64,000 nucleotides of DNA from Aureimonas frigidaquae (GTDB lineage Bacteria > Pseudomonadota > Alphaproteobacteria > Rhizobiales > Rhizobiaceae): positions 62,001 through 126,000 of the forward strand of contig NZ_BBWR01000008.1 of the NCBI RefSeq assembly GCF_001463905.1. Direction: 5' to 3'. The notes under the pieces were generated by a model that saw only the letters and a list, made by a program, of their open reading frames with translations, had not been told where the DNA came from and ran no database searches. Positions 46,050 through 57,330 of this stretch are shown in pieces. A program made the translations under genes and the position numbers. Positions within the stretch are counted from its first letter, which is position 1. The number at the start of each line of letters is the position of its first letter.

Positions 46050-46670
46050 TCAGGGCAGGGCGGCAAAGCCTTCGCCGAACCCTTCCAGCTCCACCGGAAT
46101 GCCGATGCCCTGTTCGGGGGTCTGGAACACGATGAAGGTGGCCGAGGTGCCGTCCGCCAGCGTCTTGTGGAGGTTGGGATCCAGGATGACCTCGGCGTAG
46201 CAGCCATCCTCGAAGCAGCGCATGAACTGCGCCTTGCCGATATCCTGCCCGTCCACGTACAGGCCGAGCCCGTTGGGAAGGAGCACGCCGAGCGGCGCCA
46301 GCACGCGCAGGATCTCGGTCTGGCCATCCGCCGTCTTGAGGGCGATCACCGTCAGCCCGACCTCGGGCCGGTCGTCGGCCACCACATTCTGCAGGAGGGC
46401 GCATTGCTCACGCGGGGCGCCCGGGGCGCTCTCGCAGACCACGGACCATGCGCCATGCGTCGAGCGGACCGACCCCGTGGCGCCGGATGCGGGCACGGCC
46501 GGGGATGCCGGCGCCGCGGCGGGCGGCGGTGCCGGTGTGTCGGTGGCGGGGGCCTGTGCCTCGGCGGCGGGGGCCGTGGGCGTGGCGGCTGGCGTTTCCT
46601 GGGCGAGCGCGGTGCCGGACAGGGCCAGGGAAACGAGCGCGGCGGCAGCGGTGGCGTTCAAAGGGTGCAT
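46050..46670 (-). CDS. Invasion-associated locus B (IalB) family protein
   Basis: A 206-residue exported protein. After a signal peptide (MHPLNATAAAALVSLALSGT, ending ALAQ) comes a Pro/Ala-rich linker of about 40 residues and then the IalB domain, with THGAWSVVCESA, CALLQNVV, LLPNGLGLYVDGQ, FMRCFEDGCYAEVIL and ending FGEGFAALP. Four conserved cysteines likely form two disulfides. IalB was found in Bartonella as an invasion factor, but the family is widespread in free-living alphaproteobacteria, so a role in host entry must not be assumed. ATG 46670 begins the signal peptide. Divergent from coxB. Confidence 0.85.
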   Translation of the reverse strand: MHPLNATAAAALVSLALSGTALAQETPAATPTAPAAEAQAPATDTPAPPPAAAPASPAVPASGATGSVRSTHGAWSVVCESAPGAPREQCALLQNVVADDRPEVGLTVIALKTADGQTEILRVLAPLGVLLPNGLGLYVDGQDIGKAQFMRCFEDGCYAEVILDPNLHKTLADGTSATFIVFQTPEQGIGIPVELEGFGEGFAALP

Positions 46671-47017
46671 CGTTCGTCTTCGTTCCGAATCACGCGTCCG
46701 GCCCATCCGGACAGGCTTCTGGTTATCGCAGCCGCCACCGGCGCGGCAAATGCTGCGTCGATAGGAAACACTCGCAAGGTCACCGCCGAAGGTCTAGACT
46801 GGCTCCAGACGGGCCGGTGGCGGATGCCGGCGAGCGGCATGGTCTATCGTGACCCATGGTCAGAGCGGATCATGTTGCGAAGAGGGCGGTTTCGTGGTTT
46901 TAAGCGGACCGGCCAATTGCACATTGGCGGCATTCAAATTTACGAGGCCGTCCCGTGCGATCCGGCCCTGTCGTATGGCGGGCGGCCACAGGGACGTTCC
47001 TCGCGGGGAGAGCATTC
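46671..47017. promoter_or_regulatory. Divergent intergenic region between ialB and coxB
   Basis: 347 bp without a credible gene. It should contain the promoters of ialB (leftward) and of the cytochrome oxidase operon (rightward). I see no convincing -35/-10 pair; TTGCAC near 46917 is a possible weak -35 for coxB. No palindrome resembling the fad operators was noticed. Confidence 0.35.
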
Positions 47018-49593
<2,576 letters not shown>

Positions 49594-49600
49594 CGGTTCC

Positions 49601-49630
49601 GTCGAGGGGCGGGGAGACCCGCCCCTCGAC
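49601..49630 (+). other. Perfect 13-bp stem with GAGA tetraloop between coxA and ctaB
   Basis: GTCGAGGGGCGGG, GAGA, CCCGCCCCTCGAC begins 8 bases after the coxA stop. It is the most stable hairpin I noticed in the window and has a GNRA tetraloop. No U tract follows (CACGTGCC), so it is not a classical terminator; it may protect the coxBA mRNA 3' end or attenuate read-through into ctaB, which starts 88 bases later. Confidence 0.6.
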
Positions 49631-49717
49631 CACGTGCCGGCATCGGCGCCGGCAGACGACACAGAACGTCCCGATCGTTTCCGTCCGGGCCGTTTCAAAC
49701 AGACAAGGGTCAGTTCA

Positions 49718-50662
49718 TTGAGCGCAACCGATTTCAGCTCCGACATCGCCGCGCGGCCGGGCGTCAGCCTTGCCGAGCCCGGAGACTTCATCAGCCTGCT
49801 CAAGCCGCGCGTCATGTCGCTGGTCATGCTGACGGCCGTCACGGGGTTTGTCCTGGCCCCCGGATCGATTCATCCTTTCCTGGCGCTCGTCGCGCTGGCC
49901 GCCATCGCCGTCGGGGCGGGTGCCTCGGGCGCCCTGAACATGTGGTACGATGCCGATATCGACCGGTTGATGGCGCGCACGGCGCGCCGCCCGATCCCGC
50001 GCGGCCGGATCACGCCGGAGGGTGCGCTGGCCTTCGGCCTGTCCCTGTCCATCCTGTCGGTGCTGACGCTCGGCCTTGTCGCCAACTGGTTCGCGGCGGC
50101 GTTCCTGGCCTTCACGATCTTCTTCTACGCTGTCGTCTACACGATGTGGCTGAAGCGCTCGACGACGCAGAACATCGTCATCGGCGGCGCCGCCGGCGCC
50201 TTCCCGCCCATGGTGGGCTGGGCCGTGGTGACGGGCGGCATCTCGCTCGAAAGCTTCGTCCTGTTCCTCATCATCTTCCTCTGGACGCCGCCGCATTTTT
50301 GGGCGCTCGCCCTCTTCAAGATGCAGGAATACGGCAAGGCCGGCATTCCCATGCTGCCGAACGTCGCGGGCCGTGCGGCCACGCGGCGGCAGATCTTTGC
50401 CTACAGCCTGATCCTGGCACCGGTCGGCGTCGCGCCCTGGATGCTCGGCTATGCCGGGCCCGTCTACGGAATCGTGTCCGCGCTTCTCGGCCTGAACTTC
50501 GTGCGCCACGGCTACAAGGTGCTGCGGATGGACGATGCCGACACGGCAATGCTGCCGGCCAAGGGCCTGTTCCGCTTCTCGCTGATCTACCTCTTCACGC
50601 TCTTCATGCTGCTTCTGGCCGAGGGTGTCGTCACCCGTTTCGTCGGCGTGGGGGGCTTCTGA
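49718..50662 (+). CDS. ctaB: Protoheme IX farnesyltransferase (heme O synthase)
   Basis: Membrane enzyme that transfers the farnesyl group to protoheme to make heme O, the precursor of heme A for the aa3 oxidase. 314 residues, with the two prenyltransferase sites [20 protein letters not shown] and [19 protein letters not shown] plus [14 protein letters not shown], all characteristic of CtaB/CyoE. About nine hydrophobic helices. The start is a TTG at 49718 with AAGGGT seven bases upstream, which fits the conserved N-terminus SATDFSS...; a much longer upstream frame encodes no plausible sequence. Followed two bases later by the coxF gene. Confidence 0.93.
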   Translation: MSATDFSSDIAARPGVSLAEPGDFISLLKPRVMSLVMLTAVTGFVLAPGSIHPFLALVALAAIAVGAGASGALNMWYDADIDRLMARTARRPIPRGRITPEGALAFGLSLSILSVLTLGLVANWFAAAFLAFTIFFYAVVYTMWLKRSTTQNIVIGGAAGAFPPMVGWAVVTGGISLESFVLFLIIFLWTPPHFWALALFKMQEYGKAGIPMLPNVAGRAATRRQIFAYSLILAPVGVAPWMLGYAGPVYGIVSALLGLNFVRHGYKVLRMDDADTAMLPAKGLFRFSLIYLFTLFMLLLAEGVVTRFVGVGGF

Positions 50663-50664
50663 TC

Positions 50665-50805
50665 ATGGCGCGCGAACATGTTCGACTGACCGATGCCGAG
50701 CGCAAGGCGCAGCGCCGCCGCTCCATCGCCATGGGGGTCTTCCTCGCCGTCCTCGCCGCCATCTTCTACATCGTGGCGATGATCAAGATGGGGAGCCAGC
50801 TATGA
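50665..50805 (+). CDS. Small CoxF-type oxidase assembly protein
   Basis: A 46-residue protein: AREHVRLTDAERKAQRRRSI followed by one transmembrane helix AMGVFLAVLAAIFYIVAMI and ending KMGSQL. The size, charge distribution and position directly between ctaB and ctaG match the CoxF protein of alphaproteobacterial cox operons; the function of CoxF is unproven beyond an assembly role. It starts two bases after ctaB and shares ATGA with ctaG, so it is co-translated. It is too short for many annotation pipelines and may be missed. Confidence 0.75.
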   Translation: MAREHVRLTDAERKAQRRRSIAMGVFLAVLAAIFYIVAMIKMGSQL

Positions 50806-51416
50806 GCGCGGGCGTGCCGGACCGGGTCGGCCTGGCGCGGCGGCGCGGCCGGCGCATCGGGCTCGGCTGCCTGGCCTTTTCGCTGGGCATGCTCGGCGCA
50901 GCCTATGCCTCCGTGCCGCTCTACGACCTGTTCTGCCAGGTGACGGGCTATGGTGGCACGACGCAGCGGGCAGCGGCGAGCCCGGTCGGCGTTTCGGACC
51001 GCTCGATCCATGTGCGCTTCGATTCCAACGCATCGCCAGGCGTGCCCTGGCGCTTCCAGCCGACCGAGCGTCAGGTCCAGGTCAAGCTCGGCGAGGTGCG
51101 TCAGGTGACCTATCGGGTGCGCAACGATGCGGATCATCCGGTCACGGCGGTGGCGACATTCAACGTCACGCCGCTGTCGGCCGGAGCCTACTTCAACAAG
51201 CTCTACTGCTTCTGCTTCAACGAGCAGACGCTGCAGGCGGGCGAAGAAGTGGAGATGCCGGTGGTGTTCTTCGTCGATCCCGCACTTCTCGAACAGGAAG
51301 AGTTGAAGGACGCGCCGACCATCACCTTGTCCTACACCTTCTTCCCGGTGGACACTCCGTCGGCGCCGGTGGCGCAGGCGCCGTCGGACGGGGGCGGGTC
51401 GCAGGACCAGTTGTAA
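50802..51416 (+). CDS. ctaG: Cytochrome c oxidase assembly protein CtaG (Cox11)
   Basis: A 204-residue copper chaperone that delivers copper to the CuB site of CoxA. It is a single-pass membrane protein (IGLGCLAFSLGMLGAAYASV) with a periplasmic domain containing SVPLYDLFCQVTGYGGTTQ, FNKLYCFCFNEQTLQAG (CFCF copper ligands), and EMPVVFFVDP, all diagnostic of CtaG/Cox11. ATG 50802 overlaps the coxF stop. Followed 100 bp later by coxC. Confidence 0.95.
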   Translation: MSAGVPDRVGLARRRGRRIGLGCLAFSLGMLGAAYASVPLYDLFCQVTGYGGTTQRAAASPVGVSDRSIHVRFDSNASPGVPWRFQPTERQVQVKLGEVRQVTYRVRNDADHPVTAVATFNVTPLSAGAYFNKLYCFCFNEQTLQAGEEVEMPVVFFVDPALLEQEELKDAPTITLSYTFFPVDTPSAPVAQAPSDGGGSQDQL

Positions 51417-51517
51417 AGATCAGAACGCGCCGGCAACCTCCGGCGCGCGAGGGGATTTCACATTCGGAGCCGGGTCCACCCGTAGGGAGGGCGGCACCTT
51501 GAGAAGCGGGACGCGAA

Positions 51518-52396
51518 ATGGCAGACACGCACGAGAAGCACCACGATTACCACGTCCTTGAACCGAGCCCCTGGCCCTTCGTGGCCTCGGTCGGATCGTT
51601 CTTCCTGCTGTTCGGTGCGGTCGCCTGGTTCCGGTCGTTGAACGGGCTGGACTTCAGCTTCGGCAGCGTGAACCTGGCGACACCCTGGATCTTCTTCTTC
51701 GGCCTCGCGATCGTCCTCTACACCATGTATGCGTGGTGGTCGGACTGCATCAAGGAAGGCCAGGAAGGCTACCACACGCGGGTCGTGTCGCTGCATCTGC
51801 GCTACGGCGTGATCATGTTCATCGCCTCCGAGGTGATGTTCTTCGTGGCCTGGTTCTGGGCCTTCTTCGACGCCAGCCTTTTCCCGAACGAAGTGCATCA
51901 GGTGGCCCGCGCCCAGGCCCTTGGCGGCCAGTGGCCGCCGGCCGGCATCGAGGTGCTGGATCCGCTGCACCTGCCGCTCTTCAACACGATCACGCTTCTT
52001 CTGTCCGGCACGACGGCCACCTGGGCGCACCATGCCATGCTGGAAGACGACCGGAAGGGCCTCATCACCGGCCTTGCGCTCACGGTCGTGCTCGGCGTCA
52101 TCTTCTCCTTCGTCCAGTATATCGAATACGCGCATGCGCCCTTCGCCTTCGCAGGCTCGATCTACGGTTCGACCTTCTTCATGGCGACGGGATTCCACGG
52201 TTTCCACGTGATCGTCGGCATCATCTTCCTGGCGGTCTGCCTGCTGCGCGCGGTGCGTGGCCATTTCACGCCGCACAAGCATTTCGGCTTCGAGGCAGCA
52301 GCCTGGTACTGGCACTTCGTCGACGTGGTCTGGCTGTTCCTCTTCTTCGCCATCTACGTCTGGGGCGGCTGGGGCGCACCGATCCACGGCGCCTGA
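51518..52396 (+). CDS. coxC: Cytochrome c oxidase subunit III
   Basis: The 292-residue third core subunit of the aa3 oxidase, seven membrane helices. Signatures: HDYHVLEPSPWPFVASVGSF, FIASEVMFFVAWFWAFFDAS, TATWAHHAMLEDDRKG, TGFHGFHVIVGIIFL and WYWHFVDVVWLFLFFAIYVWGGW. ATG 51518 starts MADTHEKHHDYHV, the normal start. An 8-bp hairpin with a 3-bp extension (52425-52452) follows 28 bases after the stop and could end the transcript; surf1 starts 195 bp downstream. Confidence 0.96.
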   Translation: MADTHEKHHDYHVLEPSPWPFVASVGSFFLLFGAVAWFRSLNGLDFSFGSVNLATPWIFFFGLAIVLYTMYAWWSDCIKEGQEGYHTRVVSLHLRYGVIMFIASEVMFFVAWFWAFFDASLFPNEVHQVARAQALGGQWPPAGIEVLDPLHLPLFNTITLLLSGTTATWAHHAMLEDDRKGLITGLALTVVLGVIFSFVQYIEYAHAPFAFAGSIYGSTFFMATGFHGFHVIVGIIFLAVCLLRAVRGHFTPHKHFGFEAAAWYWHFVDVVWLFLFFAIYVWGGWGAPIHGA

Positions 52397-52424
52397 CGCG
52401 GGCCGCGGAGCAACGATCTCTCGC

Positions 52425-52452
52425 AAAGGGGCGGCCACCTGGCGGCCCCTTT
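52425..52452 (+). terminator. Hairpin after coxC
   Basis: AAAGGGGC at 52425-52432 pairs perfectly with GCCCCTTT at 52445-52452; inside it a G-G mismatch and a further GCC/GGC pair leave an ACCT loop. The A-rich left flank and TTTC right flank give a bidirectional terminator-like shape, though the U tract is short. Sits between coxC and surf1. Confidence 0.5.
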
Positions 52453-52591
52453 CGCATATGAGGGTGCGGCCATCATTCTCGCGCCACGATCGCGGTTCAG
52501 GCCGCTGGGCAGGCGAGCGGGCCATGATGGTGATGTCGGCGGCACGACCGGCATTCGCGACGACTGATTCGACAGGCAAGGAAGCCCAAGC

Positions 52592-53392
52592 GTGAGCGAC
52601 CGGCAGTTTGACAGCATGGACGACGCGCCGCCGCAGGACGGCGCCCCGCTTTCGCCGCGCCGCTTCTGGTCGGCGCTCCTGTGCGGGTGCCTGGCGCTTG
52701 CCGTCCTGATCGGCCTCGGCGCCTGGCAGGTGGAGCGCCTCTACTGGAAAGAAGGGCTCATCGCCCATATCGACGCGCGCATCCACGGGCCTGCCGCCAC
52801 GATCGACGAGATCGTGGCGGCCGAGGCGCAGACGGGTGACATCGATTACCGCCCCGTCACCCTGACGGGGCGCTTCATCCACGATGCGGAGCGGACCTTC
52901 CTGTCGACCCGGCAGGGGACGGCCGGCTGGAACGTCTTCACGCCGCTCGTGGTCGAGGGCGGCCGATACGCCGTTTTCGTCAATCGCGGTTTCGTGCCCT
53001 ATGCCCTGAAGGATCCACAGAGCCGGGCGGCGGGCCAGGTGGAGGGGCAGGTTGCCGTCACCGGCCTTGCCCGCAATGCGGAGCACAACAAGCCCGGCGG
53101 CTTCTTCCTGCCGGACAATGATCCGCAGCAGGATGTTTTCTTCTGGCGCAGCATCCCGGACATGGCCGTCGGGCTCGACCTTCCTGAGGGCGCGCAGCTC
53201 CTCGACTTTACCATCGATGCGGGGGAAGGGGCGGCGCCCGGCGGCTACCCGGTTGGCGGGCAGACCGTGGTGACGATGCCCAACAACCATCTGGAATATG
53301 CGATCACCTGGTTTGGCATTGCCGCTGCGCTGGCCGTGATGCTGGCCGTCATGGTCGTGTCGCAGTGGCGCCGCCGCGGCCTGCTGACTTGA
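52592..53392 (+). CDS. SURF1 family heme A insertion factor
   Basis: A 266-residue membrane protein of the Surf1/Shy1 family that helps insert heme a3 into subunit I. Two transmembrane helices flank a periplasmic domain: FWSALLCGCLALAVLIGLGA near the N-terminus and WFGIAAALAVMLAVMVVSQW near the C-terminus, with LGAWQVERLYWKEGLI, YRPVTLTGRFIHDAERTF, FVNRGFVPY and NNHLEYAITWFG (conserved tyrosine and tryptophan) as signatures. GTG 52592 has AAGGAAG upstream. In many Hyphomicrobiales a DUF983 gene lies between coxC and surf1; here there is none in the 195-bp gap. Confidence 0.88.
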   Translation: MSDRQFDSMDDAPPQDGAPLSPRRFWSALLCGCLALAVLIGLGAWQVERLYWKEGLIAHIDARIHGPAATIDEIVAAEAQTGDIDYRPVTLTGRFIHDAERTFLSTRQGTAGWNVFTPLVVEGGRYAVFVNRGFVPYALKDPQSRAAGQVEGQVAVTGLARNAEHNKPGGFFLPDNDPQQDVFFWRSIPDMAVGLDLPEGAQLLDFTIDAGEGAAPGGYPVGGQTVVTMPNNHLEYAITWFGIAAALAVMLAVMVVSQWRRRGLLT

Positions 53393-53459
53393 CATGATGG
53401 CCACGCATCCCTTTCTAGCGGAGGGACCGGCCCGACAACAGGATTAGGAAATCGTCAAC

Positions 53460-54485
53460 GTGGAAGCGGCCCAGAAGCCCAAGCTGACCGTCCGCCTGTG
53501 CGAGCCGCGTGGCTTTTGCGCCGGCGTGGACCGGGCCATCCAGATCGTCGTCCTGGCGCTCAAGAAATATGGCGCGCCGGTCTATGTCCGGCACGAGATC
53601 GTCCACAACAAATATGTCGTGGAAGGGCTGCGCAACATGGGCGCCGTCTTCGTCAAGGAACTCGACAACATTCCGGACGATGGACAGCCCGTCGTCTTTT
53701 CGGCCCATGGCGTGCCGAAATCCGTTCCGGCAGAGGCCGAGCGCCGCGAGATGCTCTATCTCGACGCGACCTGCCCCCTCGTGTCCAAGGTCCACAAGCA
53801 GGCGATGCGCCATGTGCGGCTGGGCCGTCACGTGCTGCTGGTGGGGCATCGCGGGCATCCGGAAGTCATCGGGACGATGGGCCAACTCCCGGAAGGCACG
53901 GTGCATCTGATCGAGACGGAAGAGGACGTGGCCGCCTTCGAGCCGGTCGATGCCGACGCGCTCGGCTTCGTGACGCAGACGACGCTGTCGGTGGACGATA
54001 CGGCCGGTATCCTCGCCGCGCTCGGCGCGAAGTTCCCGAACCTCCAGGCGCCATCGTCGGAATCGATCTGCTACGCCACCACCAACCGCCAGGATGCGGT
54101 CAAGGCGGCAGCGGCCGGAACCGATCTGTTCCTCATCGTCGGCGCGCCGAACTCCTCCAACTCGCGCCGCCTGGTCGAGGTGGCCGAGCGGGCGGGGGCG
54201 GCCCGCGCGCTCCTGGTCCAGGGCCGGGCAGAGGTGCCGATTGACGATGTTTCCGGCGGGCAGACGCTCGGAATGTCGGCCGGCGCTTCCGCGCCGGAAA
54301 TCCTGACGGACGATATTCTCAACGCCTTGCGGGAGCGTTTCGATGTAACGCTCGAACTCGTTCAGACAGCGGTTGAGGACGAGAACTTCCCCGTCATGCG
54401 CGCCATTCGGGATGTTCCCCTGACGCAGGACGACATGGCATTCGTCAACGGGCAGGCACGCCCGGCACCGCAAAGAGTCGCTTGA
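53460..54485 (+). CDS. ispH: 4-hydroxy-3-methylbut-2-enyl diphosphate reductase
   Basis: Last enzyme of the MEP pathway, converting HMBPP to IPP and DMAPP with a [4Fe-4S] cluster. The 341-residue protein has the three cluster cysteines in [35 protein letters not shown], and [17 protein letters not shown], plus [17 protein letters not shown] and the substrate motif [21 protein letters not shown] 53460 is the likely start, with AGGAA upstream; no ATG fits. Three bases before thrB, so the two are co-transcribed. This enzyme, dxs and ispE in the window belong to the same pathway. Confidence 0.96.
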   Translation: MEAAQKPKLTVRLCEPRGFCAGVDRAIQIVVLALKKYGAPVYVRHEIVHNKYVVEGLRNMGAVFVKELDNIPDDGQPVVFSAHGVPKSVPAEAERREMLYLDATCPLVSKVHKQAMRHVRLGRHVLLVGHRGHPEVIGTMGQLPEGTVHLIETEEDVAAFEPVDADALGFVTQTTLSVDDTAGILAALGAKFPNLQAPSSESICYATTNRQDAVKAAAAGTDLFLIVGAPNSSNSRRLVEVAERAGAARALLVQGRAEVPIDDVSGGQTLGMSAGASAPEILTDDILNALRERFDVTLELVQTAVEDENFPVMRAIRDVPLTQDDMAFVNGQARPAPQRVA

Positions 54486-54488
54486 TAC

Positions 54489-55466
54489 ATGGCCGTCTAT
54501 ACCGAAGTCGCCGAAGGCGATCTCATCCAGTTTCTGAGCCGCTACGATCTGGGCGAACTCCTCTCTTACAAGGGCATTGCGGAAGGGGTCGAGAACTCGA
54601 ATTTCCTCCTGCGCACAAGCCGGGGCACCTTCATCCTCACCCTTTACGAGAAGCGGGTGGACCCGGGCGATCTGCCCTTCTTCATCGGGCTGATGGAGCA
54701 TCTGGCGGCGCAGGGCCTGTCCTGCCCGCTGCCGGTCCAGCCGCGCGAGGGCGACAGGCTCGGCGTCCTGGCAGGCCGCCCGGCAGCGCTGTTCACCTTT
54801 CTGGAAGGCATGTGGACGCGCCGGCCGACCGCCGATCATGCGCGGCAGGTCGGCGGCGCGCTGGCCGACATGCACAGGAAGGGCGCGGGCTTCGACATTC
54901 CGCGCCGCAACGCCCTGTCGGTGGATGCCTGGCGCCCGCTCTTCACCGGCTGCGAGAGTGGTGCCGAGGCGATCCAGCCGGGCCTTGCGGCCGAGATCGC
55001 CCAGGAACTCGATTTCCTGGAAGCGCATTGGCCGAAGGATCTTCCCTCCGGCGTCATCCACGCGGACCTCTTCAACGACAATGTCTTCTTCCTGCGCGGG
55101 ACGCTGTCCGGCGTCATCGACTTCTACTTCGCCTGCAACGATCTTCTCGCCTATGACCTCGCCATCTGCCTGGGCGCCTGGTGCTTCGAATCCGATGGTG
55201 CCTTCAACGTGACGAAGGGGCAGGGGCTGATCGAAGGATATGCGGCGGTGCGCCCGCTGACGGTGGCCGAGCTCGACGCCATACCGGTCCTGGCGCGGGG
55301 CGCGGCCATGCGCTTTCTGCTGACGCGCCTCTACGACTGGATCCACGTGGCCGAATCGTCCTTCGTCACCAAGAAGGACCCTCGGGAATATCTGCGCAAG
55401 AATCGCTTCTACCGGCAGATCAACAGTGTCGCCGACCTTGGCTACCGCGGGGGGGTGCAGGCGTGA
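54489..55466 (+). CDS. thrB: Homoserine kinase, type II (ThrB-alpha)
   Basis: Phosphorylates homoserine to O-phosphohomoserine, the substrate of threonine synthase, whose gene is at the right edge of this window. The 325-residue protein belongs to the aminoglycoside-phosphotransferase-like homoserine kinase family, not the GHMP type: [20 protein letters not shown] (ATP-binding lysine region), [14 protein letters not shown] (catalytic HxDxxxxN loop) and [19 protein letters not shown] (metal DFG-like aspartate). The stop overlaps the rnhA start as GTGA. Position after ispH is conserved in alphaproteobacteria. Confidence 0.93.
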   Translation: MAVYTEVAEGDLIQFLSRYDLGELLSYKGIAEGVENSNFLLRTSRGTFILTLYEKRVDPGDLPFFIGLMEHLAAQGLSCPLPVQPREGDRLGVLAGRPAALFTFLEGMWTRRPTADHARQVGGALADMHRKGAGFDIPRRNALSVDAWRPLFTGCESGAEAIQPGLAAEIAQELDFLEAHWPKDLPSGVIHADLFNDNVFFLRGTLSGVIDFYFACNDLLAYDLAICLGAWCFESDGAFNVTKGQGLIEGYAAVRPLTVAELDAIPVLARGAAMRFLLTRLYDWIHVAESSFVTKKDPREYLRKNRFYRQINSVADLGYRGGVQA

Positions 55467-55915
55467 CCGGGCGTGTGGGAATCTATACCGATGGCGCCTG
55501 CTCTGGAAATCCCGGCCCGGGTGGATGGGGCGCCATCCTTCTGTTCGGCGATGCCCGCAAGGAAATGAAGGGCGGCGAAGCCCCGACGACCAACAACCGC
55601 ATGGAGTTGATGGCCGCCATCCGGGCGCTGGAGGCGCTCAAACGCCCGTCCGCCGTCGATATCCATTCCGACTCGCAATATCTGCGAGACGGGATCACGC
55701 AATGGATCCACAACTGGAAGCGCAATGGCTGGAAGACGTCGGGCAAGCAGCCGGTCAAGAATGCCGAGCTATGGCAGGAACTGGACCGGCTGCGCCAGGT
55801 GCATGACGTGGCGTTTCACTGGGTGCGCGGCCATGCCGGGCACGAATTGAACGAGCGGGCCGACGAACTGGCGCGCGAGGGCATGGAGCCCTTCAAGCGG
55901 GCAAAGGCCGGCTAG
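55463..55915 (+). CDS. rnhA: Ribonuclease HI
   Basis: Degrades the RNA strand of RNA:DNA hybrids. The 150-residue protein is the normal size with all four catalytic acidic residues: [20 protein letters not shown] (Asp), [16 protein letters not shown] (Glu), [16 protein letters not shown] (Asp) and [12 protein letters not shown] (Asp), plus the handle region [18 protein letters not shown] and the HWVRGHAGH histidine. GTG 55463 overlaps the thrB stop. Convergent with the peroxiredoxin gene, 20 bp apart. Confidence 0.96.
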   Translation: MTGRVGIYTDGACSGNPGPGGWGAILLFGDARKEMKGGEAPTTNNRMELMAAIRALEALKRPSAVDIHSDSQYLRDGITQWIHNWKRNGWKTSGKQPVKNAELWQELDRLRQVHDVAFHWVRGHAGHELNERADELAREGMEPFKRAKAG

Positions 55916-55935
55916 GCTCCGCCGGCCCGATCCGC

Positions 55936-56421
55936 TCAGAGTTCGGCCAGGATTGCGCCGGCTGCGGAGGCTTCCGCCTGACCGGGCGCGTCCTCGATGT
56001 GCAGCGTGCGCACGACACCGTCATCGACGATCATCGCATAGCGGCGCGACCGCACGCCAAGGCCGGCCACCGTCAGATCGATGTCGAGACCCGTCGCCCG
56101 GGCGAAATCCGCACCGCCGTCGGCCAGGAACAGGATCCGGTCGCCGGCTTCCGTCGCCTTCTGCCAGGCGCCCATGACGAAGGGGTCGTTGACCGAGACG
56201 ACGGCGATGGTGTCCACGCCCTTGGCGCGGATCTCATCGTTGAGTTCCAGATAGCCGGGCAGATGGTTCATCGTGCAGGTGGGGGTGAAGGCGCCCGGAA
56301 CGCCGAACAGAACCACCGTCTTGCCCTTGAAGACGTCGTCCGTCGTGACCGGCTTGGGGCCCTCATCCGTCTTGACGCGGAAGGTGACCTCGGGAAGTTT
56401 CTCGCCGATAGCAATCGTCAT
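55936..56421 (-). CDS. Peroxiredoxin, Prx5/AhpE-like (1-Cys or atypical 2-Cys)
   Basis: A 161-residue thiol peroxidase that reduces hydrogen peroxide and alkyl hydroperoxides. The peroxidatic cysteine is in FGVPGAFTPTCTMNHLPGYL, the active-site arginine segment is GVRSRRYAMIVDDG, and VVSVNDPFVMGAW is typical of the Prx5 subfamily. No second resolving cysteine is seen, suggesting a mechanism that uses glutaredoxin or another reductant. Convergent with rnhA; it lies downstream of, and in the same direction as, the DsbD-like gene. Confidence 0.93.
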   Translation of the reverse strand: MTIAIGEKLPEVTFRVKTDEGPKPVTTDDVFKGKTVVLFGVPGAFTPTCTMNHLPGYLELNDEIRAKGVDTIAVVSVNDPFVMGAWQKATEAGDRILFLADGGADFARATGLDIDLTVAGLGVRSRRYAMIVDDGVVRTLHIEDAPGQAEASAAGAILAEL

Positions 56422-56470
56422 GTCGTGCCCCTGTGTGTACCGGCCTCATGCGGCCTGTGGCGCCGTTCAT

Positions 56471-57289
56471 CTACGGTTCGCCGGCGCCGATGTCGATGGT
56501 CTGGGCCCGGAAGAAGCGGGCGAATTCGCCCGCCGCCACCAGGATATCCGCCACGATAGCTTTCGGCGCGGCCTGCGGACGCGCCAGGACCGGCGCGGTC
56601 AGGATGGTGTGGCCCCCATCCTGGCGCGCGGCCGTGGCCGGGCCGAACTGCCAGCCGGCGGGCGCCGCCACGAAGAGCTGCGCAGCCGCGGCCCCGGCAT
56701 TGGCGGGCAGGTCGAGCGACAGGACGAGATCCTCGCCCACGAGGCGCGCCTGTGCCTTGGCTCCCGTCTCCTGCGGCAGGGCGTCGAAGGCTGCCGAGAC
56801 GGCCGCTGCCTCCGACAGGCCCGGCGGCACTGAGAGATCGCGCTCCAGATGCGCCTGGACGGGGATGCAGACGTCCTGGCAGACGCCGATCATGAGGTCG
56901 AGATCCAGGACGGCATCCGGCTGCGCCACCGCAGTGGTGAAGGCGATGGCCATGGGCTGGGTATAGACGATGCTGTCGACGCCGCCGACATCGGTCCGGT
57001 GCGGCACGGGCATGGAGATGACGGGCGGTGCCGAAAGGCCCCGGCTGGCGGAGAAATCCAGCCGGGGCGGCAGGCCGGCTTCGCCCGGTCCCAGCCAGTA
57101 GGTCTTCCATCCGGGCGCAAGGTCGATCACCACGGCGCCCTCCAGCCGTCCCTGGGCATCGGGCTTGCGCACGGCCAGCCGCAGCGTCACCTCCGGCGTG
57201 GTCGCCACGGCGGCATTCGGGCCTCCGGCCGCATGCGCAGGCGCGCAAACCAGGGCAAAAAGCAGGGCTGCGAATGGGTGAAATTTCAT
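56471..57289 (-). CDS. Exported protein with stand-alone DsbD N-terminal domain
   Basis: A 272-residue protein with a signal peptide (MKFHPFAALLFALVCAPAHA) and a domain similar to the N-terminal periplasmic domain of DsbD, with PGWKTYWLGPGEAGLPPRL, MIGVCQDVCIPVQAHLERDL (the CxxxC pair that exchanges disulfides in DsbD-alpha) and FFRAQTIDI. The transmembrane and thioredoxin domains of full-length DsbD are absent, so it may receive electrons from a CcdA or ScsB-type protein elsewhere. Similar single-domain proteins are common in Hyphomicrobiales. It is divergent from yqgE and precedes the peroxiredoxin gene. Confidence 0.8.
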   Translation of the reverse strand: MKFHPFAALLFALVCAPAHAAGGPNAAVATTPEVTLRLAVRKPDAQGRLEGAVVIDLAPGWKTYWLGPGEAGLPPRLDFSASRGLSAPPVISMPVPHRTDVGGVDSIVYTQPMAIAFTTAVAQPDAVLDLDLMIGVCQDVCIPVQAHLERDLSVPPGLSEAAAVSAAFDALPQETGAKAQARLVGEDLVLSLDLPANAGAAAAQLFVAAPAGWQFGPATAARQDGGHTILTAPVLARPQAAPKAIVADILVAAGEFARFFRAQTIDIGAGEP

Positions 57290-57330
57290 CGCCGCTCCAT
57301 TATCTTGTCGTCATGGACACAGGGCACGTC

